A DNA stretch of 64,000 nucleotides from Pisolithus tinctorius (GCA_024663395.1 JANFAH010000015.1:620001-684000), one strand, 5' to 3'. Counted from the first letter of the stretch, positions 1 through 11,783 are shown. Translations and numbers: made by a program. The notes: a model not told the origin generated them from the letters alone.

Positions 1-2640
1 TGATTTCCTTTCCCTTTCCACCTTCCGTGGAGCTGTCATTCATATCCGACTTGGACGGCTCCCAGCAGCCTCCACTATGTGAGAGCCCTAGCAGATGGGT
101 CTAGGGCCGCTGGCGCAGTTCAGGGGATATGGGTGGAGTATTTGCAGACGGTGAGAAGACTCCCAAGGTCATTGGTACTCCAATCTGTCTTGGTCCAAAG
201 CTGGGAGTGATAAAGACTGAAGATGCATAGTGGACAGAGGATTACTTGCCAGATGAGATTTCGCAGATGACTGTAAATATTATGATCATCAGATTGCAGA
301 CAGGGCCGAAGTTGAGCAACGTGAAATGCTGCAGATACTACGGTGCGATCAAATGTGCCCATACCATCACGCAGACGATCGTATTTCGTCAGCGTTTGTA
401 AGCAGTCTGAGCAGATGGGTTCAAGCCTGTTGTTCATCTTTGATGGCATCACTGGTCACCCCTGGGCTATGCAAGTTTTGGAACCAAGTTGCTCTTCCAG
501 AACGCATAATTACCCAACGTCGCTGGAATTATACGGCACTGCACAGGACTATACTTATAACCATTGGGTTTGCTCGCTGCTGAAACACATATGGATTAGA
601 AATCCGTATTCAGAGGGTGCCTTGGTATGCGTACTGATGCAGTGCTCATACAATTCAAGTGGTTCCTATGTATATTTCTACGCGGATATGGGTAAATGTC
701 ACCCAATGCCCCTTGGGACTACGATCGTTGACCAGTGAGGGACAGGTTTATCCACCTTATATGGTAGGTAGGATACCCATCTAGTATGTTTTGATCTATC
801 CCTCCGATTAAGTCCTGCAGGCACGGGTGCCTCTTCGGCCAAGCGCAGTGGCGTCGTCCAAGCGCAAGTTCAGACACGCTGTGTTGCATGATGACACCTA
901 GGGATTAATGATTCAAATCATCCACTTGGGCTTTGTCGAGTAACGAACACACGGCGAGATAAGGCCTCCCCTGGCCCTCGCGGCTCGCCCATATGCCCCG
1001 AAGGAATCAGGCGTCAAATGTTGGCGTTTCATCCTGGAAGGTGTTGCACCCCTTGATGCGCGAAGACAAAGGGAAAGGTTATTTGGGCCACTTGCCGCAT
1101 AGTCGGCCGCGGATTACAACGTCCATAAAATGGTAAAAGGTAAACGCGAGAATCGCAGCTAAGATGGTCATATGTCATTACCACGTCCGGAACGGTAAGT
1201 CGACTCCGAACCGGTCGAAGTACAAAGCTGCCGTCGGGTCGCGGAGATTGTCCCGCATGCCGGTGGCGCAGCCGCTGCCATTAGACTCCCATCGATACGT
1301 ACTACAAGACTTACAAAGATGGGTAGTACGGGCCCGAAGTGCTGGTCGCGGAAGGTTCCTCCTCCCAAGTTCCTGGGAGGAACCAACATTCGACTTCGTA
1401 CGAGTGCCGTGATGCATTGTACTGCGTAGCTGCGTTTAATTCTGGACGAGGAACAATCACTAAAAGTTCTTCGGCGAACCAAAGATGTTGATATCGAGGA
1501 ACAATGCTCGGCGTTGCCGGATAAAAGTGGTGGTAGATGGGGAGGGTGTTTTAAGGTATTTCCTTGTATTTCTCCGAGTCTCGGGCTTTGAGGGATCTAC
1601 GTCATTGAAAACCCGTAATCTACTGTCGCTTTTGTCAACAATGAACCGAAAGGCTGACATTATTAGTGAACACCACCGAACCTAGAACACGATGAGACGA
1701 GTGTAGGGTCGACTGGAAAATGAGATGTATGAATTGCCATAGTTCGATAGTTACGTACTTGAGAAGCGCTGTACCTCAGGTGGATCTGACACTCGAGGAG
1801 GATGGCAGGAGGATAAATTACGAGACAAACTCGAAAATTTTGGCGAAGGGAGATTAAACTTGCCAAGGTACCTCACTGGTCATATGAGGGACCAGGTACA
1901 GGGCAACATGTGGTCGGATGGACATAATGGCTTGGTAGCAGTGTAAATGGGCGCCCATTAGGAAGCGTCATCGCCTTGAATGGTCACACCTGAAGATGAT
2001 CGTCCGCGATTCTCCGATTCACTGTCAGATCGGCCGTAGCTTTTGTTGGCGGTTTGCTTTGGCTGCGACCTCTCTCATGGTCGCTAAAGCTCGGCGAAAG
2101 CCTGGCGATAATTGTCAATCCCCGAAGAGGAAGCGTGACAAACGGGCACTCGCCATCAGTCCTTTGTTCTGCAATGGGACCCGTGTAAGTTCTCCTACGT
2201 ACAAGGGGAAACAGCGCAGGCTGGATGTGGAAGGGGTGTTCCACAAGCCGAGGAAAATGGAATCCGTGGTCCGTTTTGTTGGAAATACTGTGACCAGAAA
2301 GAATGATCGCGGAGGTTCATCCTAAGGCACTCACTAACGGAACCTATCATGATCCATTTTTGTGGACACAGGTAAGTTCGATGGATCTGCTGGCCAGGCC
2401 TGGCTGCCAGGGTGCCTGCTGTCGAAAACATAGGTGCATCCACCGAAATAGGCAAGGGGGTACTCCACATTTCTGATCTTATTCCACCGCAAGGACGCTC
2501 CCAGCGCATTCCCCCCTAATAACGAGCCCGCTTTGTTGGTCATATTTAAAGCCGGATGGATTTTGGGCATTGAAACATTGACCTCGATCCATCCGATCTG
2601 TCATCACTCGCTGGCATCATTATACACTCCTACCATTCCA
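1..2640. other. No recognisable gene
   Basis: Several short open frames occur on both strands (the longest about 190 codons, mostly belonging to the gene that follows), but none shows a familiar domain, a convincing intron pattern or homology to other sequence in the window. The base composition is ordinary, with normal CG content. I see no RNA gene. It could hold 5' regulatory sequence of the phosphatase gene or decayed genes. Confidence 0.4.
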
Positions 2641-2649
2641 GTCATAAGA

Positions 2650-3442
2650 ATGATACGCTTCGAGGGTATGGCGCCGGAAGTAATGGAGGCGATGTGCACG
2701 CCAATGCACCTGGTCCTCCCAGCCCATTACCCCACCCCAACATCTCCCACTATTCCTTCCGTCAAGCCAGTGTCATCCACCGTCGCGCCCGGCTCACTCT
2801 TCCTTGGTTCCATCTCTGCCACGATGGACCGTGAACTACTCGCGACCCACCATATCACACACGTCGTCCAGGTTCTCGATGTTCCCTGGCTGCCCATCTC
2901 CGAAAAAGACGGCTTCCGGTGTCTCAAGATCGACATCGTCGACAAACCGTCAGCAGACTTGCGTCCTCACCTTGAGGGTGCATGTGCATACATTGCCAAC
3001 GCCCTCCACGCAGGTGGAAACGTGCTCGTGCATTGCCAGCAGGTATTAACGTCTTTGTTTACTAAAACCAGCGCAGGCTGCATAACTGACGTGACGCCGA
3101 TGACATGACCAGGGTATCTCACGCTCACCAGCAATCGTCATTGCTTACCTCATCCACAACCTCGGAATGTCATACGATCAGGCACATGCTCTAGTTAAAC
3201 GACGACGACCATGTATCAATCCAAATCCCGGATTCGTCGCCGCCCTCCGAGCTTGGGAGAGTAGGTGGCGGTCTAATGCTCCATCACCGCCACCCCAATT
3301 CCGGCGCGCAACTACATCATACGCCGGAATGTCCACAGTTGAGCCTGTCAGTACTCTTGCCCCAGCCCCCAATGGACACGCCCCACAGATGACGATGAGG
3401 GGAATCAGCTACGGGGGAAATGGTGGATCAAGACCATATTGA
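2650..3442 (+). CDS. Dual-specificity protein phosphatase (2 exons)
   Basis: Predicted cysteine-based phosphatase of the dual-specificity (VH1-like) family, which removes phosphate from Tyr and Ser/Thr of proteins. Exons are 2650-3042 and 3113-3442; the 70-nt intron (GTATTA...CAG) falls inside the catalytic loop. Splicing gives HCQQGISRS, a perfect HCxxGxxRS signature with nucleophilic Cys and phosphate-binding Arg. Upstream are the usual strand 'GSLFLGSISAT', the 'ITHVVQVLDV' segment and the likely general-acid Asp in 'IDIVDKPSADL'. After the loop comes 'AIVIAYLIHNLGMSYDQAHALVKRRRP', which matches the conserved helix. The product is about 240 aa, with a short Pro-rich N-terminal lead and a low-complexity tail. 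The start is uncertain: ATGs at 2650, 2668 and 2683 are all in frame. Substrate unknown. Confidence 0.88.
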
Positions 3443-4312
3443 TCCATGGCTCTCCTTGAGCCACCTTCTTAGGCGGCCACAAGGTCACCCGGTTTTCCGT
3501 AGGTGCAGTCCACGTTACGTCCCTTCATTCTAGATCATCCTGCCTCTCCAGGTCCAGAAAGGATTGCTTTGTTCATCCATCTCTCGGGTATCCATATCAT
3601 GATTCAAGATCTCCTTCTCCTTCGGTATACCCACACATTCTCCTCTAGGCTTGGCAATCCTGGCCAGTTCTGCCAATTTCAATTCAATGTTGGGTTTGTC
3701 GTTCGTTGCTTAGTAATCAAGATGTTTTTACGCTGGTCCTTTGCTGGTTCTACTAGTTTATTTTGCTTGAAACAGAGGCATACGCGTACAGAGTGCATCA
3801 CAATGCACTTCTGTGAGTTAAAATGGAATAGGACTGGCCCAGAACATGAAAAGAGAACGAGAGGAAGATGTTGCAGGTTTTCTTATCGGTGGCGAGACTA
3901 GTGTGTAGTATGCATTCGACAGGAATGATTTGTTTGCAGAATATCAAGATAATCCTTGTCATCGCAAGCGAGGTAGCATTGCATTTCCAGTACAAACTCT
4001 CGACAGAATGGATGTCACTCGAGGATCCATTGCCGCCAGTATTACCCCATGCCAGCTGATTATACATTCACAGATTTTCCTCCGTCCTTGTCGACATCAC
4101 CACACTTCTAATCAAAGGTTACGAACTTTTCAATTTATACGCTATACTGACATTTAGGAACATCTGACTATCAGACACGTTTCCAACCTGCACGATGAAA
4201 CGGGGCATAGGATACCTATTTATATGAGGGCCTTGGGTTCGCCGATCCATCTGGTCTTTCACGTCGACCCGAATGCCGTGGTGTGAGCTGATCGGCCGCG
4301 ATAACTGACAGA
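3443..4312. other. Intergenic, nothing recognised
   Basis: No frame with recognisable domains. A 132-codon open frame at 3503-3901 has no family features. The right end contains the promoter region of the small duplicated gene at 4549. Confidence 0.35.
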
Positions 4313-4318
4313 TATAAA
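4313..4318 (+). promoter_or_regulatory. TATA box of small duplicated gene, copy 1
   Basis: TATAAA lies about 230 bases upstream of the ATG at 4549. A probable 5'-UTR intron (GTAAGT at 4499 to TAG just before the ATG) separates them. The corresponding stretch of copy 2 near 5350 reads GTAAAA and has lost the TATA match, which fits decay of that copy. Confidence 0.45.
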
Positions 4319-4339
4319 AGCTGCAGAATGGAAGCCTCA

Positions 4340-4840
4340 TTCACATCCAAAAACTCTCACAATTACTCCTGGTGAGCTTCCCGGACGATTGATGAATTTG
4401 CCCTTGTAACGGCAGCGACCTTTCCATCTGATCGACAGCACTGAACCCACTTCTGCCACCGACTTCTTTGCGTATTGTTCTCCTCCTGAGCAACGAAGTA
4501 AGTTTTCACGGAAAGACATGACCCGTACCAATAACCCGAAGTAGGACAATGCCGTTGTCAGGTGTAACTGTTGTAAACACGACGACGGCTAGAATCCACG
4601 TTCGCATCTCGGGCGAAGGCGAGAGTAGCCCGGGCCTTGCATTTTATCCGATCGGAACCCAGCAGGCTGACACTTGGGCGAGGCAGCACATGCAAGTCGG
4701 CTATGCTTATCGGGAGGATAATAAAAAGACGGAGGTTAATGTTGTGATACCAGGGTACACGTGGGTAGTTTCTTAGGTCACCGGCGTTGCAACGTATTTG
4801 TTGCAGTACTTGTTAGAACATACTAGCTTGCCTAGTTATG
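4340..4840 (+). repeat. Tandem duplication unit, copy 1
   Basis: This segment (5' UTR, UTR intron, small ORF and start of the 3' region) is repeated in the same orientation at about 5380-5870. The two units are clearly homologous over the leader, the intron ends and the whole coding part, with many substitutions, so this is an old local duplication. Confidence 0.7.
4549..4776 (+). CDS. Small protein of unknown function (tandem copy 1)
   Basis: A 75-residue protein starting 'MPLSGVTVVNTT' and ending 'VIPGYTWVVS'. I do not recognise the family. It has alternating hydrophobic and polar residues, a conserved 'FYPI...QQADTW' core and 'VGYxYREDNKKTEV', consistent with a small beta-rich soluble fold. 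There is no signal peptide or membrane segment. The ATG sits four bases after a probable 5'-UTR intron acceptor (GTAG|GACAATG). Conservation of protein sequence with copy 2 despite diverged flanks argues that it is or was a real gene. The TAG stop lies where copy 2 reads on. Confidence 0.6.
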   Translation: MPLSGVTVVNTTTARIHVRISGEGESSPGLAFYPIGTQQADTWARQHMQVGYAYREDNKKTEVNVVIPGYTWVVS

Positions 4841-5596
4841 TAAAACGGCTCCGAGTTTTCAAGTAAGCAACAATTCCTCAGAACCTCCTGGAAATGATGA
4901 ATCTATATATTCCCCCGCGACTCACTACTTGAAACAGTGCTACTTAGGTGGCGACATGCGGGTCTCTTTCGAACAATGTTCTTGACAAGACGTGGAGCGA
5001 TGCGTAGCCAATCATGAACTTCCAAGGAAACCCATGTTGTGGCTCGGAAACCCCTCCAAGTGTGATTTTTTACCGTAAGCAGGTAGGTATCTATTTACTT
5101 CTCAGACGCTTCAGGAATATATGACTCCTATCGATTTCTGCTTGAAGTATAGTATGGAAACAATCGGCCGTTATCCGTCCAATCCCGTTTCTACGATCAA
5201 TCACGTTTCTAACCTTCATGTGGAATAGGGTACATGGAACTTACTTACTAACATAAGGGTTCTGGCTTCGTTGACCCACTTGCGTCAATACAGCTTCGAT
5301 GTGAGGTACGCCACACGATTGCTGCACCGTGAGCTAGTCAACCGCAGTAAAAGACTGACATGAAAACCACAGAGTGACACCCTCGTCGACCCCCAGGACC
5401 TCTCTCAATTATTCCTAGTGAGCTTCCTGTATGACTGATGAACTTTCTCTTGCGACGAAACATCTTTCCATCTGATCTACGGAGCTGAACCCGCCGCACC
5501 AACTCCTTTGCTAATCACCATCACCCTACTTCTAGTAGTAACGAAGTAGGTTTTCACAAAGGAACAGGACGCGTACTAATCACTCAAAGTAGGACA

Positions 5597-5950
5597 GTGG
5601 CACTGTCAGGTGCAACTGTTGTAAACATGACAACGGCTAGAATCCACGCCCGCATCATAGGCGAAGGTGAGACTAACCCCGCCCTTGCATTTTACCCAAT
5701 CGAACCCCAGCAGGCTGACACATGGGCGACGCAGCATATGCAAGTAGGCTATATTTATCGGGAGGACAATAAGAAGACGGAAGTTCATGTTGTGATACCA
5801 GGGTGCGCCTGGGTAATTTCTGAGATCATTGACATTGCAACATATCTTGTTGCACATGAGGTATATCTGCACATATTTCTCGTTGACTTAAGGCTAAACC
5901 TCATATCATTGTATTGTACGATACATATGCACGACGTGTTTTTTGGGTAA
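5597..5950 (+). pseudogene. Small unknown protein, tandem copy 2 (start codon lost)
   Basis: Paralogue of the gene at 4549, about 75% identical over 75 residues. The codon matching the ATG of copy 1 is GTG, and the next in-frame ATG is ten codons on. The stop of copy 1 is replaced by a sense codon, so the frame runs about 40 residues further into sequence with no counterpart in an expressed protein. The upstream intron is still recognisable (GTAGGT, a good branch site TACTAAT, then GTAG). I read it as a decaying duplicate. An alternative is use of the downstream ATG. Confidence 0.55.
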
Positions 5951-5990
5951 GAATAGCAATCGTTAGCAACAGTCTAATAGCACAGTTGAA

Positions 5991-6240
5991 CTCCAGAGTC
6001 CCTCCACCCTTGCTGTGCCTTATCGGCTGCAGCTGCATTTTTATTTTGGCTTGATTTCATCAGTCGCACTGGCTACTTTACTACGTAGTAGTACTTGTCT
6101 CGCAACGACTCGAGTTATGCCGTCTTCATAGCCCCAATCCAAGGGTGTGGGTTGGAGCCACTGGACACAAGAAGCATTATTTACATAACCACGGGCGAGT
6201 TTGAGGCACTGACCGGGAAAACAGAAGTCTAACATTACAG
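5991..6240. repeat. Dispersed repeat, copy 1
   Basis: About 250 bp with a second, diverged copy in the same orientation at 16,154-16,380. Shared blocks include 'CACCCTTGCTGTGCC', 'GCTTGATTTCATCAG', 'GCAACAACTCGAGT' and 'AGAAGCATTATTTACATAA'. On the minus strand copy 1 is open for 64 codons, but the open frame is not kept in copy 2. Probably a short interspersed or miniature element. No tRNA-like head or terminal repeats were found. Confidence 0.6.
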
Positions 6241-6307
6241 ATTGCAGATATAGCAGTGGGAACGATGGTAATCATTCCGACTAGCGACAAGCTCCCACTG
6301 TCCAGTG

Positions 6308-6319
6308 CACGTGCACGTG
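6308..6319. promoter_or_regulatory. Two abutting CACGTG E-boxes before the terpene synthase
   Basis: Two directly adjacent CACGTG hexamers begin 28 bases upstream of the ATG at 6336, inside a longer palindrome (GTGCACGTGCAC). CACGTG is the classical site of bHLH regulators. The closeness to the start suggests a 5'-UTR or core promoter location. Function is inferred only. Confidence 0.4.
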
Positions 6320-6335
6320 TTCTGAGCTATCCGTT

Positions 6336-7626
6336 ATGTCAAGAACCTATCGCATACCAGACTTGGTGGCACGATGTCCGAGAAAAACGCACCCTATCAA
6401 TGACAACCTGGTGAAGTTAGAGGAAGAACATAACCAGTGGATTGATTCAATCCCTTCGTTCGGGGAGAGGGAGCGTGCTGTGAGTTGTTCTTACTCTGGC
6501 CATCTTCTGTGTCGAAGTCGATGGTCATGCATCATGCATCATGGATGGTGCTGACCTGATGATCATTTACCCTGACTATACATTGTGGCCCTCTCCCAAC
6601 TAATGTGATAACTAGGGATGTAAAAGTGGACAGATCCCTCTGTTTGCCTCTTGCTGTTACCCCACGGCAGACTTAGAGGCCCTACACGCCGTCGTCGCAC
6701 ATATGAATGCTCTCATTATCTTGGATCACGCAAAGCAGGTCCACCTTTGCTCTTCTGTGACCGTGACCTTTACACCGACTCCAGCGATACGGCATCCATT
6801 GAGGAGGCAGAGAAAAATGCGACACTGTTTCTCTCCGCATTTGATGACCCATCTACGGGTCTCGCATCACCCTACAAATTTGTCAAGTTGATCAGTAGGT
6901 CAGTCCATTCTCCCATTCGGAATGCGTCATTCTTAGTTGTCTGGCTGCATGTAGTCTTGCATCTCGAACGACTGCTGTCATTAGCGAGGCTCATAAAGCT
7001 GATTGTCGCCAAGCAAATACCGCCTTTGCGAGAGCAACTGCACAGGAGGCGCTCGACAGGCAAACCACAGAGGTGGATAATGTCAAGCTCACGTTCAACA
7101 CGTATATCCCGACGCGCAGGAAGTCCGTTGCTGCCCCTGTATTTCTGGTATATGCCCGAGCAATCAATGGCCTTAAGGTCTCACCAGAACTTCTGGATGA
7201 TACTATCGTGAAAGCTCTCGAGCTCGCAGTAATTGATATCTTCATAATCTCTAACGTATATCAATGCTCTCAACCATTTGTTTGCTATTCTCACCCCAGT
7301 ACTTGCAGGACATTCTGTCGTACAAGAAAGAACTCAAGGGCGAGGGTGTAGTTCACAACCTTCTAACCATCCTCATGCAAGACCCCAGTACTGCATGCTT
7401 GGATCTTCAGCATGCCATAGATTACGCAGTCAATCTCTTCAACCAGACGTTAGACCGGTTCACGGAATACAGGAGTAAACTGACTAGAGGCGAACCCCAA
7501 TTACAAGCTTACGCTAATGCCATGGTCGACCTCTTTGTCGGTGTTATTGAGTGGCAGCTGGCATCAACCCGTTACAATGTTTTTGAGTCAGACGAGGACA
7601 GGTTCAATGGCATAATGAGGCTTTGA
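6336..7626 (+). CDS. Sesquiterpene synthase, trichodiene-synthase-like (5 exons, frame break)
   Basis: Class I terpene cyclase that would ionise farnesyl diphosphate with Mg2+. Exon 1 is 6336-6479, exon 2 6616-6738, exon 3 about 6740-6898, exon 4 6955-7255, exon 5 7309-7626. Supporting motifs: 'CCYPTADLEALH' matches the family's 'YP' helix; DLYTD at 6765-6779 is the Asp-rich metal motif; splicing exons 4 and 5 creates NDILSYKKE, a perfect NSE triad (NDxxSxxxE); and 'ASTRY' near the end is the diphosphate-sensing RY pair. The introns of 136, 56 and 53 nt use GT-AG. No GT-AG intron joins exon 2 (last residues ILDHAKQ) in phase to exon 3, so there is a one-base frame break or an unusual junction just before the metal motif. 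The gene may therefore be inactive. No P450 or other cluster gene is recognised next to it. Confidence 0.8.
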
Positions 7627-8552
7627 TTCTTTAGTTAGCCTTGCTGATGCGATACACATGGTTGGATACTAGCATTCATATATTTGTACTTCGAAGGTTG
7701 CGAATTATCGGTATATGCCAGCCGAGATGTATTTCACTGACCACTGTACTTTTTACGGGTGTGCTGTGGTGATTTCCAGCAATAGTGAGGGGAGATTCTC
7801 CGAGAAGTCATACCCTTAAACATCCCACATGCCCACCTAATTATCCCTCGGACTCGATTAAAACTGAAGCATCTTCCTGTCAGCGGTACAGAGTACTTGT
7901 CGCAACTCCACTAACAATTCCTAGTCTCAGTTGGCCCGATTTTGACGTATCATGCATGAGTAGAATATCGTAGGAAACCGGCCCAAGACTATATAGACGA
8001 TCTCTCACATTTCACATATGATGGGATAAGGTCGACGACTGGCTGATATCGAGTCGTGTTCGAAGGAAGGTACGTCACGTCGATAGCAACTCAGAAGACG
8101 ACGCGCGGGTCTTCTGTACCATTACTCAGGTTTCGCACAGGTAAGGAATTTCGTTCCAGCTACGTGACCGAGTGTGGCTAGGGGTAGTCTCTAATACTTG
8201 CTGACTTCAGGACGTGTGGATTAAATTGAACGGGGGTCCTTCAATCCCCCCAGCTTGCGCGGGATAGAAGCCTGTTACCCGGTCGGATAACCTTGCTGAA
8301 GGGCTAACAGCAGATTCCAATGGATACGTAGTCAACGAACGCACGTGTACATACACAATTCAGGCTCCAGGGCTTGCGGCACCTGATTCGACGAATTGGT
8401 CACTGTCAACTTCATCGTCGGTTTCTCTGGGGTTAGCCATAACCGCGGTGAACACTAGTGGGAGAACACCACCAGCTATGAGGGATAAAGTGTATATTCC
8501 GACCTCAAAAGGATATAGTTGCAAGCGGTGTCGCAGCCATGGGACCTGTAGT
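7627..8552. other. Intergenic between convergent genes
   Basis: Lies between the 3' ends of the terpene synthase (plus) and the complex I gene (minus). No coding frame with recognisable features and no RNA gene seen. Confidence 0.4.
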
Positions 8553-10267
8553 CTACATTCTATCACCTGGTTCTATCAAATTCGCACCCAGATTATCTGG
8601 AGTAGCCAGCGTCGGATCGATCTCGCTCTTCAAACGACCACCGAACAGTACACCACCGTGCTCTGCGCGGAAAGAGTCGATGCGTTTCTCGACCTCAGGG
8701 CGGAAGTGGCGCATGAGACCTTGAATGGGCCATGCTGCGGCATCTCCGAGAGCGCAAATCGTCCTTCCTTCGACTTGTTTACTGGATTGGATTGACATCG
8801 TTATGGGAACGGCACAAACGGGAAAATTAACAAACGTACGTGAGTTCCAGCAGCATGTCAATTTCTCGTCGGTGTGCACTCCCTTCCACCATTCGGTTCA
8901 TCATGTTCATCATCCAGGTCGTACCTTCACGACACGGCGTACACTGGCCACATGATTCATGCTTGTAGAACTGCGTGAAAAGCCCAAATTCAGAAATGGG
9001 ACAGTGAAAATGAACACAAAGCGTACGGAGGAGAAGCGTGCAATTGCAGCGACGATATCAGTCGACTTGTCCATGACAATGACGGCGCCGGTACCCAGAC
9101 CGGACTGAGCATCCTTCAGCGAGTCGTAGTCCATAAGAACCTCGGCACACATATCCTTCGGTAACACCGGTACAGAGCTACCGCCAGGGACTATTCCAAG
9201 TAGGTTGTCCCACCCGCCTCGGACACCACCGCAATGCCGCTCGATCAACTCCCGCAATGGAATACTCATTTCTTCTTCAACGACACACGGGTTGTTGACA
9301 TGACCACTGATGCAGAAGAGTTTCGTCCCTTCGTTACGTTTTCTGCCGAAACCAGCGAACCACGGCGCACCACGACGACATATCGTAGGGGCGACAGCCA
9401 CCGTCTCGACATTGGCGACGGTTGTTGGACATCCAAATAGACCGACATCAGCTGGGAAGGGAGGCTTCAACCGAGGCTTGCCCTGCTTTCCCTCCAAAGA
9501 CTCGATCAGCGCAGTTTCTTCGCCGCAAATGTACGCGCCGGCGCCACGATGAACGTAAACATCGAACGAGTAGCCTGAGCCACAAGCGTTCTTGCCAATC
9601 AAACCAGCGCGGTATGCCTCGGTGATGGCTTGTTGAAGGTGTTCAGCTTCCTGCACAAACTCTCCGCGGATGTAGATATAAGCGGCCGTCGCGTTCATTG
9701 CGCGTCCTGCGACAAGACACCCCTCGACCAGTTTGTGCGGATCACCTCTGAGAATTTCACGGTCCTTGCAGGTCCCGGGTTCACCCTCGTCAGCGTTGAC
9801 TACAAGGTAACGAGGTCTACAACGGCAGTGTGTTCAACACCTGAGAACATGAATATAAGATCCAAACAACACACCGCTTGTCTTTCTCCCAACCTGGTTT
9901 GTTCATAAATGACCATTTAAGACCACTCGGAAAGCCGGCGCCACCGCGACCTCGGAGACCAGAATCTTTGATGGTTTGGATAATCCACGAATCACCCTTC
10001 AGCACGATGTCTTTTGTACGGTGCCAGTCTCCACGAGCCTGGAATACATGGGTTATCCAAAGCATTTTGTATATGACAACGCCAGCATACCATGGCACCC
10101 TTAAGACCGTGATCATGTCTGCAATAAGCATTGGTGAAGATGCGATCCTGGTCTTTGAGCCCACCGTAGTGACGGACGGGTGGGTCTGCAACTGTTGCAA
10201 AGCTGCGTTTACCTAGCGCGGTGGCGCTCTGCTGAATGAGAGCGGCTTGTTTTGATGCCCTCAGCAT
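8553..10267 (-). CDS. NDUFV1 (fungal nuo-51): NADH:ubiquinone oxidoreductase 51 kDa flavoprotein subunit
   Basis: FMN- and NADH-binding subunit at the entry of respiratory complex I in the mitochondrial matrix arm. Five exons on the minus strand: 10267-10091, 10038-9875, 9816-9027, 8970-8840 and 8781-8553; introns of 52, 58, 56 and 58 nt all use GT-AG and keep frame, giving 496 aa, the usual length. The N-terminus ([13 protein letters not shown]...KRSFATV) is a mitochondrial presequence. Then come '[13 protein letters not shown]', the Gly-rich NADH/FMN loop '[16 protein letters not shown]', '[18 protein letters not shown]', '[19 protein letters not shown]', and '[13 protein letters not shown]', which supplies three of the four Cys of the N3 4Fe-4S cluster. 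The fourth Cys is in '[15 protein letters not shown]'. An in-frame upstream ATG at 10321 is less likely because it precedes the presequence. It looks intact. Confidence 0.96.
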
Positions 10268-10718
10268 GCTCCTCGGGCTCGTCGCTTTGCCAATGTCAAC
10301 GGTTTCAGTCTTTTCGGCCAAAGAGCAAACTCGGAATATCCCGGTCAGGAATGTTGCATATTATGTAGTTGATTACTAAGGCTCTTTATATCTCCCTGCC
10401 CTGTCCGGTGAGTACGGTTACAATAGTTTTGAGAGAGAGGCTGGACTGAGGACGGGGGTCCGGGTTCTCCTGGGATTTCCCGCACCTCCACCACCATCCT
10501 ATGCGACCTTTCCGCCCTCATATGACTCTGCTTCCCTCATAGGTTTCGTTTGCGAGGTCGTTTTATACGATAACTCACCCCATATCTGATCTGATTATGC
10601 TGAGGGCCAACCGTCGGTGACGCAGGTGCCAGAATTACCGTTCTTTTCCTGACTTCCCTGGTGATCCTGTACAAGAAACGTAACCAAAGCAACAACTTTC
10701 ATCCAGTCATTCTCCTCA
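10268..10718. promoter_or_regulatory. Divergent intergenic region
   Basis: About 450 bp between the complex I gene (minus) and the next plus-strand exon at 10,719, so it should hold both promoters. No clear TATA box is visible near either start. Confidence 0.35.
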
Positions 10719-11520
10719 ATGGCTTCGTATGTTGCACCACTCATTTACAATCGGGTTAATCCAGAAAACGAGGAAGCTCTACTGCTCCGCCGTTTCACGA
10801 ATCATAATTACTTTGTTGCCGCACTGGTACGTCTCTCCATCTCCTTCCGTGGTTTGCCTCACTCAAGGGAAACGCCGGCGTCGATGGTTACGCCGACGAG
10901 ACCATGCCCTTCTCGAGGCGGATAGCCTCGTATCTATTACTGACTTCTTCGGTAATGTCGTCCTCATATATCGTTGCCGGATGTGGGCACGCGTACCCTT
11001 CGTCATCATCTTTCCCTTCCTTGCAGCACTCGGTTGTTTGGGTGCGTTCTTCCTCGCGCTACTTCCGCTCTGAAACTCTTTGCTACCTGCATCGCGGGAG
11101 TCGCCCACCTCCTCCTCGTAACGAATCCCACGTCCTTTGCGCCCCCTCACGCCCTGGCGTGTCCCTCATCATGTGGACTTCCCTTCCTCTCCCCAGTTCG
11201 TTGGAAACGGTGCCGCTCGCAATGCCATGGGCCTTCTCATCGAAATTGGCTTGTTCTGTCTTCTCGTCCAGCTGGTCTATGTCGTTCATTTTGTTCTCGA
11301 GCACTCATGGCCGTTCAGTCATAAATACCCCATGCTTTACTCGCTTCGCCATCTAGATTTTTGGAAGACATTGTTTACTTTTCAGAGAATTTTCCTAACT
11401 CTTATTACTATCTTTGTTGCACTTGGCATTTCCTCAGAACACACCTCAGACACTATGGTATCCACAGACATCAGATGGGCTGTAACTGTGTCTAACACAT
11501 CGGAAATTTCAATATTTTGA
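10719..11520 (+). CDS. Probable 7-TM integral membrane protein (multi-exon, model uncertain)
   Basis: The first possible exon is 10,719-10,826 ('MASYVAPLIYNRVNPENEEALLL...'), followed by a donor GTACGT. Further on, 'SITDFFGNVVLIYRCRMW' plus a hydrophobic 'VIIFPFLAALGCLGAFF' (about 10,930-11,070) matches the 'GDxxLIYRCYxxW' helix of a large family of agaricomycete 7-TM proteins. After an acceptor near 11,200, 'MGLLIEIGLFCLLVQLVYVVHFVLEH' and 'IFLTLITIFVALGISSEHTSDT' match the last two helices and the family's 'GISSEHT' end. The middle exons and their junctions could not be fixed. The first exon may belong to something else. Ligand and role unknown. Confidence 0.5.
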
Positions 11521-11783
11521 CCGCAAAATATTGTATTCAGAAATGGCATTGTTTATTTTGCATGATTTTATGTTTGGGACAGATGGAAATTTGCTTGATT
11601 GTGAACAAGTCAGTATGTATTCGAGACCTGGTGCGATGAACAAAGAGGAGTTTGCATGACCAGTTGGAGGCGCGGGAACCGCATTCCTTATTTGGGTATA
11701 CCGGGGGAACCCGGGCCTGTCGGTTATTGATCCTCTCTAAAACTTTGAGTGATTACTTCGACTGACCTTAGAAAACGTGAGCC

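Noticed and set aside
1..2640. Many short open frames on both strands
   Set aside because: No domain, intron pattern or codon regularity; left as unassigned sequence.
3503..3901. 132-codon plus-strand frame
   Set aside because: No homology, no coding-like features, and several equally long frames occur nearby by chance.
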